Shown piece by piece: positions 7,068 to 13,940 of a DNA stretch of 18,804 nucleotides (its first letter is position 1; each line of letters begins with the position of its first letter). Source of the DNA: an uncultured Eubacteriales bacterium (GTDB lineage Bacteria > Bacillota > Clostridia > Oscillospirales > Oscillospiraceae); assembly GCA_900552475.1 (NCBI GenBank), contig USAC01000036.1:1-18804 (forward strand), given 5' to 3'. Position numbers and translations under genes: made by a program. The notes under the pieces were generated by a model. It did not search any database, was not told where the DNA came from, and worked only from the letters and a program-made list of their open reading frames with translations.

Positions 7068-8858
7068 ATGGCGCAGCAGGACGGACAAGTCCATAAGGTG
7101 CTCGGCTCGGAGGCGCTCGGGATTCTGCTCGGGCGCTGGCGCGACGGGACGTTTTCCGGCATCGCCGACGACTGGCGCTGGATCGCGGGGTATACGAAGC
7201 GCTACCGCTGGGCGGTGGCGCTGTATATCGTGCTGGGCGTGGCGGAGTCATCGCTGAGTCTGGTGTCCGCCGTTGCGGGGAAATACGCCATCGACATCAT
7301 CACGGGCTATCAGACCTCGCGGCTGTGGGTGCTGCTGGTGCTGATGGTCGCCTCGGCGGTGAGCAGCCTGCTGCTGCGCAGCGCTGTCTCGCGCATCTCG
7401 GCGCGCGTCTCGCTGCGCGTGAACAACGACATCCGCGCTGAGGTGTTCGACTGCATCCTCCGCGCCGACTGGCGAGCACTGAACCGATTCTCGAGCGGCG
7501 ACCTGCTCAACCGGCTCAGCAGCGACGCGGGCACCGTCGCGGGAAACGCCATCAGCTGGCTGCCGGATCTCGTGATCTCGCTCTATACATTCATCGCGAC
7601 GTTCGCGGTGATCCTTTACTATGACTGGGTGATGGCGGTGCTGGCGCTTGCGAGCGCGCCGTTTCTGCTGCTGACGTCGCGGCGGCTGCTTGGGCGGCTG
7701 CGCGGCTATAACGAGGACGTGCGCCGCAGCAGCAGCGAGCTCATGGGCTATGAGACGGAGACGCTGCGCAATCTCGACTCCATCAAGGGCTTCGGCGTGA
7801 CGGAGCGCTACAGCGCGGGCCTGCGCAAGAAGCAGGAGGCCTATCGCGCGGTGAGTCTCGACTACAACCTCTTCGGCATCAAGACGCAGGCGCTGCTCTC
7901 GATCCTCGGGTCGATGGTGCAGATGGCCGCGTTTCTCTACTGCCTGTACCTGCTGTGGTCGGGCAAAATTCTCTACGCCACGATGACGCTCTTTCTCACG
8001 CAGGGCACGAAGCTGACATCCTCGTTCAACGCCCTCGTCAAGACCGTGCCGACGTTTCTGAGCGCGTCCGTCTCCGCGAACCGAATCCGCGAGCTGACGG
8101 AGCTTGCGCCGGAGCCGGTGCTGCCGCAGAGCGGCGAGCTGCTGGAGGAAGCGGCGGACGGCGTGAGCGTGGTGATGGAGGAGATGAGCCTTGCCTATGA
8201 GGGCGAGCGGTGGGTGCTGAGCGGCGTCACCTTCCGCGCGGAGCCGGGGGAGATCGTCGCGCTGATCGGCCCGTCCGGCGGCGGCAAGACGACGATGATC
8301 CGCACGATGCTCGGCCTGATCGCGCCGGGGCGCGGGCGGGCGTTTCTGCGCGGACGGGACGGGCGCGAGGTGGCGATGAACGCCGCGCTGCGCGGCTGCT
8401 TTTCCTATGTGCCGCAGGGGAACACCATGATCTCCGGCACCGTTGCGGAGAATCTGCGCATGGTCGCGCCGTCGGCGAGCGATGAGGAACTGGAGCGTGC
8501 GCTGCGCGCGGCGTGCGCGTGGGAATTCGTGGAGCAGATGCCCGACGGTCTGCAAGCCGTCGTCGGTGAGCGCGGTCACGGGCTCTCCGAGGGGCAGGCC
8601 CAGCGGATTGCCATCGCGCGGGCGCTGCTGCGGGACGCGCCGGTGCTGCTGCTCGACGAGGCAACGTCCGCGCTGGACGTCGCGACGGAGCGGCGCGTGC
8701 TGCGCAGCCTGATGCAGAGTCACCCGAACAAGACCTGCATCGTTACGACGCACCGCCCCACGGTGATCGGCCTGTGTGAGCGCGTCTATCAGGTGGGCGG
8801 CGGCACCGTCCGCGAGCTGGGCAAGCAGGAAGCGCAGGCGCTGGCGATGGAATTTTAG
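7068..8858 (+). CDS. Fused permease/ATPase ABC exporter
   Basis: Predicted 596-residue half-transporter of the type IV exporter (MsbA/peptide/lipid) class, working as a homodimer. Hydrophobic stretches near residues 45-70, 86-106, 165-205 and 270-312 make up the six-helix domain. The ATPase has Walker A GPSGGGKTT (about 401-409), a Q-loop in YVPQGNTM, signature LSEGQ (about 505-509), Walker B VLLLDEATS (about 526-534) and an H-loop His in TTHRPT. No C39 peptidase domain is present at the N-terminus, so any substrate cleavage would need a separate protease; an S26-type peptidase gene is directly upstream. The ribosome site is TGAGGA before the ATG. It is the last gene of the operon: the stop at 8856-8858 abuts a strong hairpin. 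Substrate unknown; lipid, glycolipid or peptide are all possible. Confidence 0.9.
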   Translation: MAQQDGQVHKVLGSEALGILLGRWRDGTFSGIADDWRWIAGYTKRYRWAVALYIVLGVAESSLSLVSAVAGKYAIDIITGYQTSRLWVLLVLMVASAVSSLLLRSAVSRISARVSLRVNNDIRAEVFDCILRADWRALNRFSSGDLLNRLSSDAGTVAGNAISWLPDLVISLYTFIATFAVILYYDWVMAVLALASAPFLLLTSRRLLGRLRGYNEDVRRSSSELMGYETETLRNLDSIKGFGVTERYSAGLRKKQEAYRAVSLDYNLFGIKTQALLSILGSMVQMAAFLYCLYLLWSGKILYATMTLFLTQGTKLTSSFNALVKTVPTFLSASVSANRIRELTELAPEPVLPQSGELLEEAADGVSVVMEEMSLAYEGERWVLSGVTFRAEPGEIVALIGPSGGGKTTMIRTMLGLIAPGRGRAFLRGRDGREVAMNAALRGCFSYVPQGNTMISGTVAENLRMVAPSASDEELERALRAACAWEFVEQMPDGLQAVVGERGHGLSEGQAQRIAIARALLRDAPVLLLDEATSALDVATERRVLRSLMQSHPNKTCIVTTHRPTVIGLCERVYQVGGGTVRELGKQEAQALAMEF

Positions 8859-8891
8859 CTTGATAAAAAGGCCGATAGCCTTTTTATCAAG
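8859..8891 (+). terminator. Terminator-like hairpin after the ABC exporter (part A of left element)
   Basis: A perfect 14-base inverted repeat (CTTGATAAAAAGGC at 8859-8872, GCCTTTTTATCAAG at 8878-8891) with a 5-base loop begins at the first base after the stop codon. The T-run lies inside the 3' arm, as in terminators made from A-tract/U-tract stems. It probably ends the plus-strand operon. Confidence 0.7.
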
Positions 8892-8993
8892 GGGATATCG
8901 CTGCGCTCCATGCCTTGACTGGCCGCTGGCCAGTCTGCGACACTCCGCTGCGCGCAAAGAGTTTTTTGCGGCGTACACGCCGCCGCAAAAAAC
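8859..8993 (+). repeat. Three-hairpin intergenic element, left copy
   Basis: The element is a row of three hairpins. A is the terminator-like stem at 8859-8891. B is centred on GACTGGCC-GCT-GGCCAGTC at 8917-8935, flanked by GCTGCGC-type sequence on both sides. C is a 13-bp stem at 8961-8973/8981-8993 containing GCGGCGTACACGCC. The same order A-B-C, with the same consensus blocks, appears in inverted orientation at 9517-9653. It encodes no convincing protein. Confidence 0.8.
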
Positions 8994-9002
8994 GGATCTT
9001 AC

Positions 9003-9516
9003 ATTTACAATCTAAGGCAGGCAGCAAAAAAAGTGGACTCACAGCGAAAAAACCTCTACAATGGTGTTTGCGGACAACCAAAAGGAGGGATACGCTGTGA
9101 GCCACTACAGACATCTTAGCATAGGAGAGCGGGAAAATCTATACCTCGGAATCAATCAAGGGAAAAGCTCTGCGAAGAGTGGTTGCCGGAGCAGATTCAG
9201 TACCGACTGAAGCTCGAGGAAAACCCGGTTCAGGTCAGTTGCGCTATGATCTATCGCGCCCTGAACAGTGGCCTGATAGAGATTCTGCTGGCCGTTAAGA
9301 CCCCGAACGAAACCGCGGAGGCGGTCAGAAACAGCATGATTCGCATGTTCAGCAAGATTCCCGCTGAAAAGATTCGCAGCATTACGCCTGACCGAGGTCA
9401 TGAATTCGCGAAATATGCCGAGGTCAGCGACGCGCTGCACGGTGTTCCGTTCTGTTTTGCCGATCCCCATTCACCGTGGCAGCGCGGAAACAAGTTGCAC
9501 TTAACTTAACAATACA
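9003..9516 (+). mobile_element. IS30-family insertion sequence remnant (approximate limits)
   Basis: The remnant includes about 90 bases of leader before the transposase start (AAAGTGGACTCACAGCG and downstream) and the short tail TTGCACTTAACTTAACAATA after the last codons. No clear terminal inverted repeats or target duplication could be paired by eye, so the limits are estimates. The element sits between two inverted copies of the three-hairpin element and is not expected to move without help. Confidence 0.6.
9097..9509 (+). pseudogene. Decayed IS30-family transposase
   Basis: A GTG at 9097 behind AAAGGAGGGA starts the typical IS30 N-terminus VSHYRHLSIGERENLY. After about 25 residues the frame is lost and resumes in another frame with LCEEWLPEQIQYRLKLEENP (about 9168 on). 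A second deletion joins the YRALNSGLI region directly to LLAVKTPNETAEAV, removing the first catalytic Asp region. The later TPDRGHEFAKY segment (second Asp) and PHSPWQRG are kept. A third in-frame deletion then fuses QRGN to KLHLT and what looks like the native stop. About 140 of the roughly 330-350 residues usual for this family remain. The gene cannot make active transposase. Both ends are present and the middle is lost, which points to stepwise internal deletion rather than truncation. Confidence 0.85.
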
Positions 9517-9653
9517 GGAAATTTTTCGAGGCGGCGTACACGCCGCGAAAAATTCCCTGCGCTGCGCTCTGCGCCTCGACCAGCCGGCGGCTGGCCGAGG
9601 CGCAGAGCGCAGCGAATCTCCCTCGCACAAAAAGGCAGAGCCTTTTTGTGCGA
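9517..9653 (-). repeat. Three-hairpin intergenic element, right copy (inverted)
   Basis: Read on the minus strand this repeats the left copy block by block. Hairpin A is at 9623-9653. Hairpin B is a long perfect stem of 19 bp (9560-9578 with 9596-9614) topped by CCAGCC/GGCTGG. Hairpin C is at 9517-9556, with the core GCGGCGTACACGCCGC at 9531-9546. B here is much more regular than in the left copy. The element begins four bases past the pyrI stop codon, just as the left copy begins immediately after the exporter stop. Confidence 0.8.
9623..9653 (-). terminator. Terminator-like hairpin after pyrI (part A of right element)
   Basis: A perfect 14-base inverted repeat (TCGCACAAAAAGGC at 9623-9636, its complement at 9640-9653) with a 3-base loop lies just downstream of the pyrI stop on the minus strand. 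The T-run is inside the 3' arm. It probably ends the pyrimidine operon. Confidence 0.7.
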
Positions 9654-9656
9654 AGT

Positions 9657-10076
9657 TTATTTCTCAGCCTGCGTTTCGCAGTAGCGGCAGCGGTAGACGC
9701 GCTTGGCGCGGTCGGTCAGGATAAACTCCTGCGGCAGCTCCTGCTCGACGGAGGTGATGCAGCGCGGGTTCTTGCACTTGAGCACGCCCACGATGCGCTC
9801 GGGCAGCTTGAGACTGCGCTTTTCGGCGAGCTTGCCGTCGCGGATGATGTTCACGGTGATGCTCGGGTCGACATAGCCGATGAGATCCCAGTCGAGATCC
9901 ATCTCGCGGTCGATCTTGATGATATCTTTTCGGCCGAGCTTGCCGCTGGTGACGTTTTTCAGGATGGCGACGGTGCAGTCGAGCTTGCCGAGACCGAGAA
10001 TGTTATACAGCTCCATGGACTTGCCGGCGCTGATGTGGTCGATGACGATGCCGTTCTGGATGGAATCAATGATCAT
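9657..10076 (-). CDS. pyrI: Aspartate carbamoyltransferase regulatory subunit
   Basis: Predicted 139-residue subunit that pairs with PyrB and binds nucleotide effectors (ATP/CTP in the enterobacterial enzyme). The N-terminal effector domain contains GIVIDHISAGKS (9-20), as in characterised PyrI. The C-terminal zinc domain has Cys101, Cys106, Cys130 and Cys133 (CKNPRC and CRYC). It is slightly shorter than the 153-residue E. coli protein because the N-terminus is trimmed. A GGAAAGGGG ribosome site lies before the ATG, 19 bases after pyrB. It is the last gene of the operon. Its presence suggests allosteric feedback on the pathway at the enzyme level. Confidence 0.95.
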   Translation of the reverse strand: MIIDSIQNGIVIDHISAGKSMELYNILGLGKLDCTVAILKNVTSGKLGRKDIIKIDREMDLDWDLIGYVDPSITVNIIRDGKLAEKRSLKLPERIVGVLKCKNPRCITSVEQELPQEFILTDRAKRVYRCRYCETQAEK

Positions 10077-10095
10077 GTTCGTAACCCCTTTCCCG

Positions 10096-11013
10096 TTATT
10101 CGATGCCCAGCAGCTTGAGAATCAGCGCCATGCGGACGTACTTGCCATACTGCACCTGCTTGAAGTAGCAGGCGCGGGGATCGTCGTCCACGGCGACGGA
10201 AATCTCGTTCACGCGCGGCAGCGGGTGCATGATGCAGAGATCCTTCTTCGCGTTCGTGAGCTTCTCGGGCGTGAGAATGTAGCTGTCCTTCAGACGGAGG
10301 TAGTCCTCCTCGTTGAAGAAGCGTTCGCGCTGGACGCGCGTCATGTAGAGGATATCCAGCTCGGGCATGACATCTTCAAGGGAGGTGGACTGCGTGTAGG
10401 GGATGCCGTTGTTTTTGATGTACTGCTCCTTGACGTAGCGGGGGAGCTTCAGCTCAACAGGGGAGATCAGCACGAAGCGGATGCCGGTGTAGCGGCTCAT
10501 CGCGGCGACGAGGGAGTGTACTGTGCGGCCGAACTTCAGGTCGCCGCACAGGCCGATGGTGAGGTTGTCGAACCGGCCCTTCTCCTTGTGGATGGTGAGC
10601 AGGTCCGTCAGCGTCTGGGTGGGGTGGTTGTGGCCGCCGTCACCCGCGTTGATGACGGGGACGAGCGAGTGCATGGATGCGACAAGCGGCGCGCCCTCCT
10701 TCGGGTGGCGCATGGCGATGATGTCGCTGTAGCAGCTGACGGTGTGGATGGTGTCGGCCACGCTCTCGCCCTTGGAGGCGGAGGAGCTGGCGGCGGCTGA
10801 GAAGCCCAGCACCTGACCGCCGAGGGAGAGCATCGCGCTCTCAAAGCTCAGGCGTGTGCGGGTGGATGGCTCGAAGAAGAGCGTGGCGAGGATCTTGCCG
10901 TCGCACTTGTGCGCATAGGCGGCGGGGCGGTCGATGATGTCGCAGGCGGTGTGCACCAGCTCCATGATCTCCTCCGGGGTGAGCTGCATGATGTCGATGA
11001 GATGGCGGTCCAT
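10096..11013 (-). CDS. pyrB: Aspartate carbamoyltransferase catalytic subunit
   Basis: Predicted 305-residue enzyme that joins carbamoyl phosphate and aspartate to N-carbamoyl-aspartate, the first committed step of pyrimidine synthesis. The carbamoyl-phosphate loop FFEPSTRTRLSFE includes Ser50-Thr51-Arg52-Thr53. The 80s loop SSSASKGES carries Lys81, HPTQ begins at His130, and HPLPRVNE supplies the aspartate-binding region. Length matches the family (about 300-310). A GGAGG site lies inside the end of pyrE, and the gap to pyrE is one base. It should assemble with the PyrI encoded next to it. Confidence 0.97.
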   Translation of the reverse strand: MDRHLIDIMQLTPEEIMELVHTACDIIDRPAAYAHKCDGKILATLFFEPSTRTRLSFESAMLSLGGQVLGFSAAASSSASKGESVADTIHTVSCYSDIIAMRHPKEGAPLVASMHSLVPVINAGDGGHNHPTQTLTDLLTIHKEKGRFDNLTIGLCGDLKFGRTVHSLVAAMSRYTGIRFVLISPVELKLPRYVKEQYIKNNGIPYTQSTSLEDVMPELDILYMTRVQRERFFNEEDYLRLKDSYILTPEKLTNAKKDLCIMHPLPRVNEISVAVDDDPRACYFKQVQYGKYVRMALILKLLGIE

Positions 11014-11014
11014 A

Positions 11015-11659
11015 TCAGTTATTTCCTCCTTTGATCCAGCTTTCGTCCGACGGGTTCGCGCGGAAGGCGAGCAGGCGCGTGACGTCGCCCTCCGTGATGT
11101 ACTTTTCCTCGGCGCCGACGCGGGCGATCGTGTCGAGGTCGGTCAGGCTGACGTCCTTCACATTCGACGCGGCGAGCTTTTCCAGCCCCTTCTGCATGCC
11201 GTAGGTGAAGATGCTCACCACGCCCAGCACCTCAGCGCCCGCTTCGCGCAGCGCGTCAACCGTGTCGATGACGCTGCCGCCGGTGGAGATGAGATCCTCG
11301 ATGACCACGACCTTCTCGCCGCGGTCCAGACGGCCCTCGATGCGGTTTTTGCGGCCGTGATCCTTATTGCCGGAGCGGACATAGCCCATCGGCAGACCCA
11401 GCAGGTGGGCGGCGATGGCGGCGTGGGCGATACCGGCGGTGGCGGTACCCATGAGCACCTCAGCCTCCGGATATTCGCGGCGGACGGTGTCGGCGATGGC
11501 CTGTTCGACGGTGTCGCGCACGGCGGGCGCGGTGAGAATCAGGCGATTGTCGCAGTAGATGGGGCTTTTGATGCCGCTGGCCCAGATGAACGGCTCCTGC
11601 GGGCGCAGAAAGACCGCGCCGATCGAGAGCAGGCCGCGTGCGATGGTTGCTTTATCCAT
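11015..11659 (-). CDS. pyrE: Orotate phosphoribosyltransferase
   Basis: Predicted 214-residue cytoplasmic enzyme that transfers phosphoribose from PRPP to orotate to give OMP. The PRPP-binding motif VVVIEDLISTGGS is at about 117-129. GTATAGIAHA and the flexible-loop segment KDHGRKNRIEG (99-109) are also present. The frame stays open 11 codons upstream, but the ATG at 11659 directly follows an AGGAGG site and starts with a normal family N-terminus (MDKATIARGLLS). It lies 22 bases after the HAD gene, within the pyr operon. Confidence 0.95.
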   Translation of the reverse strand: MDKATIARGLLSIGAVFLRPQEPFIWASGIKSPIYCDNRLILTAPAVRDTVEQAIADTVRREYPEAEVLMGTATAGIAHAAIAAHLLGLPMGYVRSGNKDHGRKNRIEGRLDRGEKVVVIEDLISTGGSVIDTVDALREAGAEVLGVVSIFTYGMQKGLEKLAASNVKDVSLTDLDTIARVGAEEKYITEGDVTRLLAFRANPSDESWIKGGNN

Positions 11660-11681
11660 GATGATTCCTCCTGTGTTATGT

Positions 11682-12332
11682 TCAGCTGCCAAGCAGAATG
11701 TCCTTCAGTTCGGTGAGATTTGCCGCGATGGCATCGGCTCCGGCCTCGGCCAGCTCGGTATGGCCACCGTAGCCATAGAGTACGCCGACGACGGGGAGCC
11801 CGGCGGTGTGTCCGCCCGCGACGTCGTAGCAGCGGTCGCCGACCATGACGGCGCGCGCGGGATCGCCCGCCCGCCCCAGCGCGGCGCGGATGACGGCGGC
11901 TTTATCGGCGCTCGAGCGGTTGCCGGGCTGCGAGCCGCAGATGGCGGTAAAATACTGCGCGAGGTCGAAGTGTTCGAGGATGCGCACGGCCATCGGCTCG
12001 GGCTTCGAGGTGGCGATGAGGAGCGTCAGCCCCGCATCGCGCAGCGCGGCGAGAAAGGCCGCCATGCCGGGGTAGGGGATGTTCTCCGCCCAGCCCTGCC
12101 GGGCGTAGTACTCCCGGAAGAGGTCGGTGGCGCGGTCGATCTGCTCGTCGCTCTGCGCGCCGTAGCGCGGGAAGATGAGGTGCAGCGGCGGGCCGATAAA
12201 CGGCGTGAGCGTGTCCGGATCATGGTCGCCGAGACCGAGCGTGCGCAGTGCGTAGGCCGCGGCGGAGGTGATGCCGACCTTCGGGTCGGTGACGGTGCCG
12301 TCGAGGTCGAAGAGAATCGTGTTCCAGCGCAT
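11682..12332 (-). CDS. HAD-superfamily phosphatase (phosphoglycolate phosphatase-like) inside the pyr operon
   Basis: Predicted 216-residue haloacid-dehalogenase hydrolase with an alpha-helical cap. Motif I is LFDLDGTVTD (nucleophile Asp9, acid Asp11), motif II is the Ser in IATSKPEP, the Lys lies in the same segment, and motif IV is VGDRCYD. Such proteins hydrolyse small phosphate esters, often 2-phosphoglycolate or nucleoside monophosphates. The start ATG shares its first base with the last base of the pyrF stop (TGATG), so it is co-translated with pyrF and lies 22 bases before pyrE. It is not a step of UMP synthesis. A role as nucleotidase, PPi- or sugar-phosphate housekeeper is inferred from location only. 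Confidence 0.88.
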   Translation of the reverse strand: MRWNTILFDLDGTVTDPKVGITSAAAYALRTLGLGDHDPDTLTPFIGPPLHLIFPRYGAQSDEQIDRATDLFREYYARQGWAENIPYPGMAAFLAALRDAGLTLLIATSKPEPMAVRILEHFDLAQYFTAICGSQPGNRSSADKAAVIRAALGRAGDPARAVMVGDRCYDVAGGHTAGLPVVGVLYGYGGHTELAEAGADAIAANLTELKDILLGS

Positions 12333-13030
12333 CAGCCCACGAACTCCTTCACGCAGCGGCGCCACGCCGCGACGGGATCGTCCGCCTGCGTGATCGGGCG
12401 GCCGACGACGATGTAGTCCGAGCCGAGCTCGCGGGCGCGCCCGGGGGTCGTGACGCGCTTCTGGTCGCCCGCGTCGCCGCCGGCGAAGCGCACGCCCGGC
12501 GTCACGGTGCAGAAGCCCGCGCCGCAGCGCGCGTGCACGCTGCCCGCCTCAAGCGGGGAGCAGACAACGCCATCCAGCCCCGCCTCGGCGGCATTCTGCG
12601 CGTACTGCAGCACGACCTCCTCGATCGGCCGCTCGATGAGCAGCTCCCGCTCCATACGCTCCTGATCGGTGGAGGTCAGCTGCGTGACGGCGATGAGCAT
12701 CGGGCGCGTGCCGTCGGGGCGGGTCAGCCCCTCGAGCGCGGCGGTCATCATCGCCTTTGTCCCGGCGGCGTGGAGGTTCACCATGTCCACGTCGAGCGAC
12801 GAGAGCGCGGCCATCGCCTTTTTGACGGTGTTCGGGATGTCGTGCAGCTTCAGGTCGAGGAAGATCTTATGCCCACGCGCGCGGATTTCGCGCACGATGG
12901 ACGGGCCCTCGGCATAAAACAGCTCCATGCCGATCTTCACAAACGGCTTCTCGCCGGAAAAGCGGTCGAGAAACGCGAGCGTTTTCTCGCGGCTGTCGAA
13001 ATCCAGCGCTACAATGACGTCCTTACCCAT
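12332..13030 (-). CDS. pyrF: Orotidine 5'-phosphate decarboxylase
   Basis: Predicted 232-residue TIM-barrel enzyme that decarboxylates OMP to UMP. The N-terminus reads VIVALDFDS (Asp10). Lys32 sits in FVKIGMELF, and the catalytic signature FLDLKLHDIPNT gives Asp59, Lys61 and Asp64. Length fits the bacterial type 1 family. A GGAGGAG site precedes the ATG, which overlaps the end of pyrD by 8 bases. Confidence 0.96.
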   Translation of the reverse strand: MGKDVIVALDFDSREKTLAFLDRFSGEKPFVKIGMELFYAEGPSIVREIRARGHKIFLDLKLHDIPNTVKKAMAALSSLDVDMVNLHAAGTKAMMTAALEGLTRPDGTRPMLIAVTQLTSTDQERMERELLIERPIEEVVLQYAQNAAEAGLDGVVCSPLEAGSVHARCGAGFCTVTPGVRFAGGDAGDQKRVTTPGRARELGSDYIVVGRPITQADDPVAAWRRCVKEFVG

Positions 13031-13940
13031 GGTGTGCTCCTCCTATGATGTCGTTTAAATCGTTGATTCCGTATGTTTGCATGACGTGGGGCAGATCCGC
13101 GACGATCTGCCTGCATGCGAACGGCTCGACGAGGTTCGCCGCGCCGACGCCGACGGCCGTCGCGCCCGCGAGCATCAGTTCCAGCACGTCCTCCGCGCAG
13201 TTGACACCGCCCATGCCAACGATGGGGATGGAGACAGCCTCGTAGACCTGATAGACCATGCGCACGGCCAGCGGGAGCATCCCGGGGCCGGACATGCCGC
13301 CCGTGCCGTTGGCGAGCAGCGGCGCGCGGCGCTTGAGGTCGATGCGCATGCCGGGCAGGGTGTTGATGAGACTCACGCCGTCCGCCCCCGCGTCCTCGCA
13401 GGCGCGGGCCACGGCGGCGATGTCCGCTGCGGCAGGGGAGAGCTTCATGATGACCGGCTTTTTCGTCACGGCGCGCACCGCGCGCGTGACCTCGGCGGCC
13501 ATCTCCGGGCTCGCGCCGAAGGCCGCGCCGCCGCCGTGGACGTTCGGGCAGGAGATGTTCACCTCCAGCCAGCCGACCTGCTCCTCGGCGCCCAGCTTTT
13601 CGCAGACCTCGGCGTATTCGACGACGGAGAAGCCGCTGACGTTCGCCATGACGGGCTTGTGAAAGACCCGCGCGAGCTTTGGCAGCTCCTCGGCGATGAC
13701 GGCGTCGACGCCGGGGTTCTGCAGCCCGACGGCGTTGAGCAGCCCGCCCGCGTACTCCGCGATGCGCGGCGTGGGGTTGCCGAAGCGCGGCTCGCGCGTC
13801 GTCCCCTTGAAGGAGAACGTGCCGAGCAGGTTGATGTCGTAGAGCTCCGCGAACTCATACCCATAGCCGAACGTGCCGCTCGCGGGGATCACCGGGTTTT
13901 CCAGCGGCAGGCCGCAGAGCGTGACGGATGTGTTTACCAT
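13023..13940 (-). CDS. pyrD: Dihydroorotate dehydrogenase, class 1B catalytic subunit
   Basis: Predicted 305-residue FMN enzyme that oxidises dihydroorotate to orotate. The catalytic base is Cys131 in NISCPNVHGGG, as in class 1 enzymes; class 2 has Ser. NPVIPASGTFGYG and FSFKGTT (Lys45) form the FMN site. A pyrK gene immediately upstream, overlapping by 7 bases, identifies it as the NAD-linked class 1B heterotetramer. The ribosome site is GGGAGA. Confidence 0.96.
   Translation of the reverse strand: MVNTSVTLCGLPLENPVIPASGTFGYGYEFAELYDINLLGTFSFKGTTREPRFGNPTPRIAEYAGGLLNAVGLQNPGVDAVIAEELPKLARVFHKPVMANVSGFSVVEYAEVCEKLGAEEQVGWLEVNISCPNVHGGGAAFGASPEMAAEVTRAVRAVTKKPVIMKLSPAAADIAAVARACEDAGADGVSLINTLPGMRIDLKRRAPLLANGTGGMSGPGMLPLAVRMVYQVYEAVSIPIVGMGGVNCAEDVLELMLAGATAVGVGAANLVEPFACRQIVADLPHVMQTYGINDLNDIIGGAHHG

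Noticed and set aside
8776..9100. Small plus- and minus-strand frames between the exporter and the IS remnant
   Set aside because: They arise from hairpin-rich repeat DNA, lack ribosome sites, and have no family resemblance.
9648..10800. Plus-strand frames opposite pyrI and pyrB
   Set aside because: They are shadows of two well-identified minus-strand genes.
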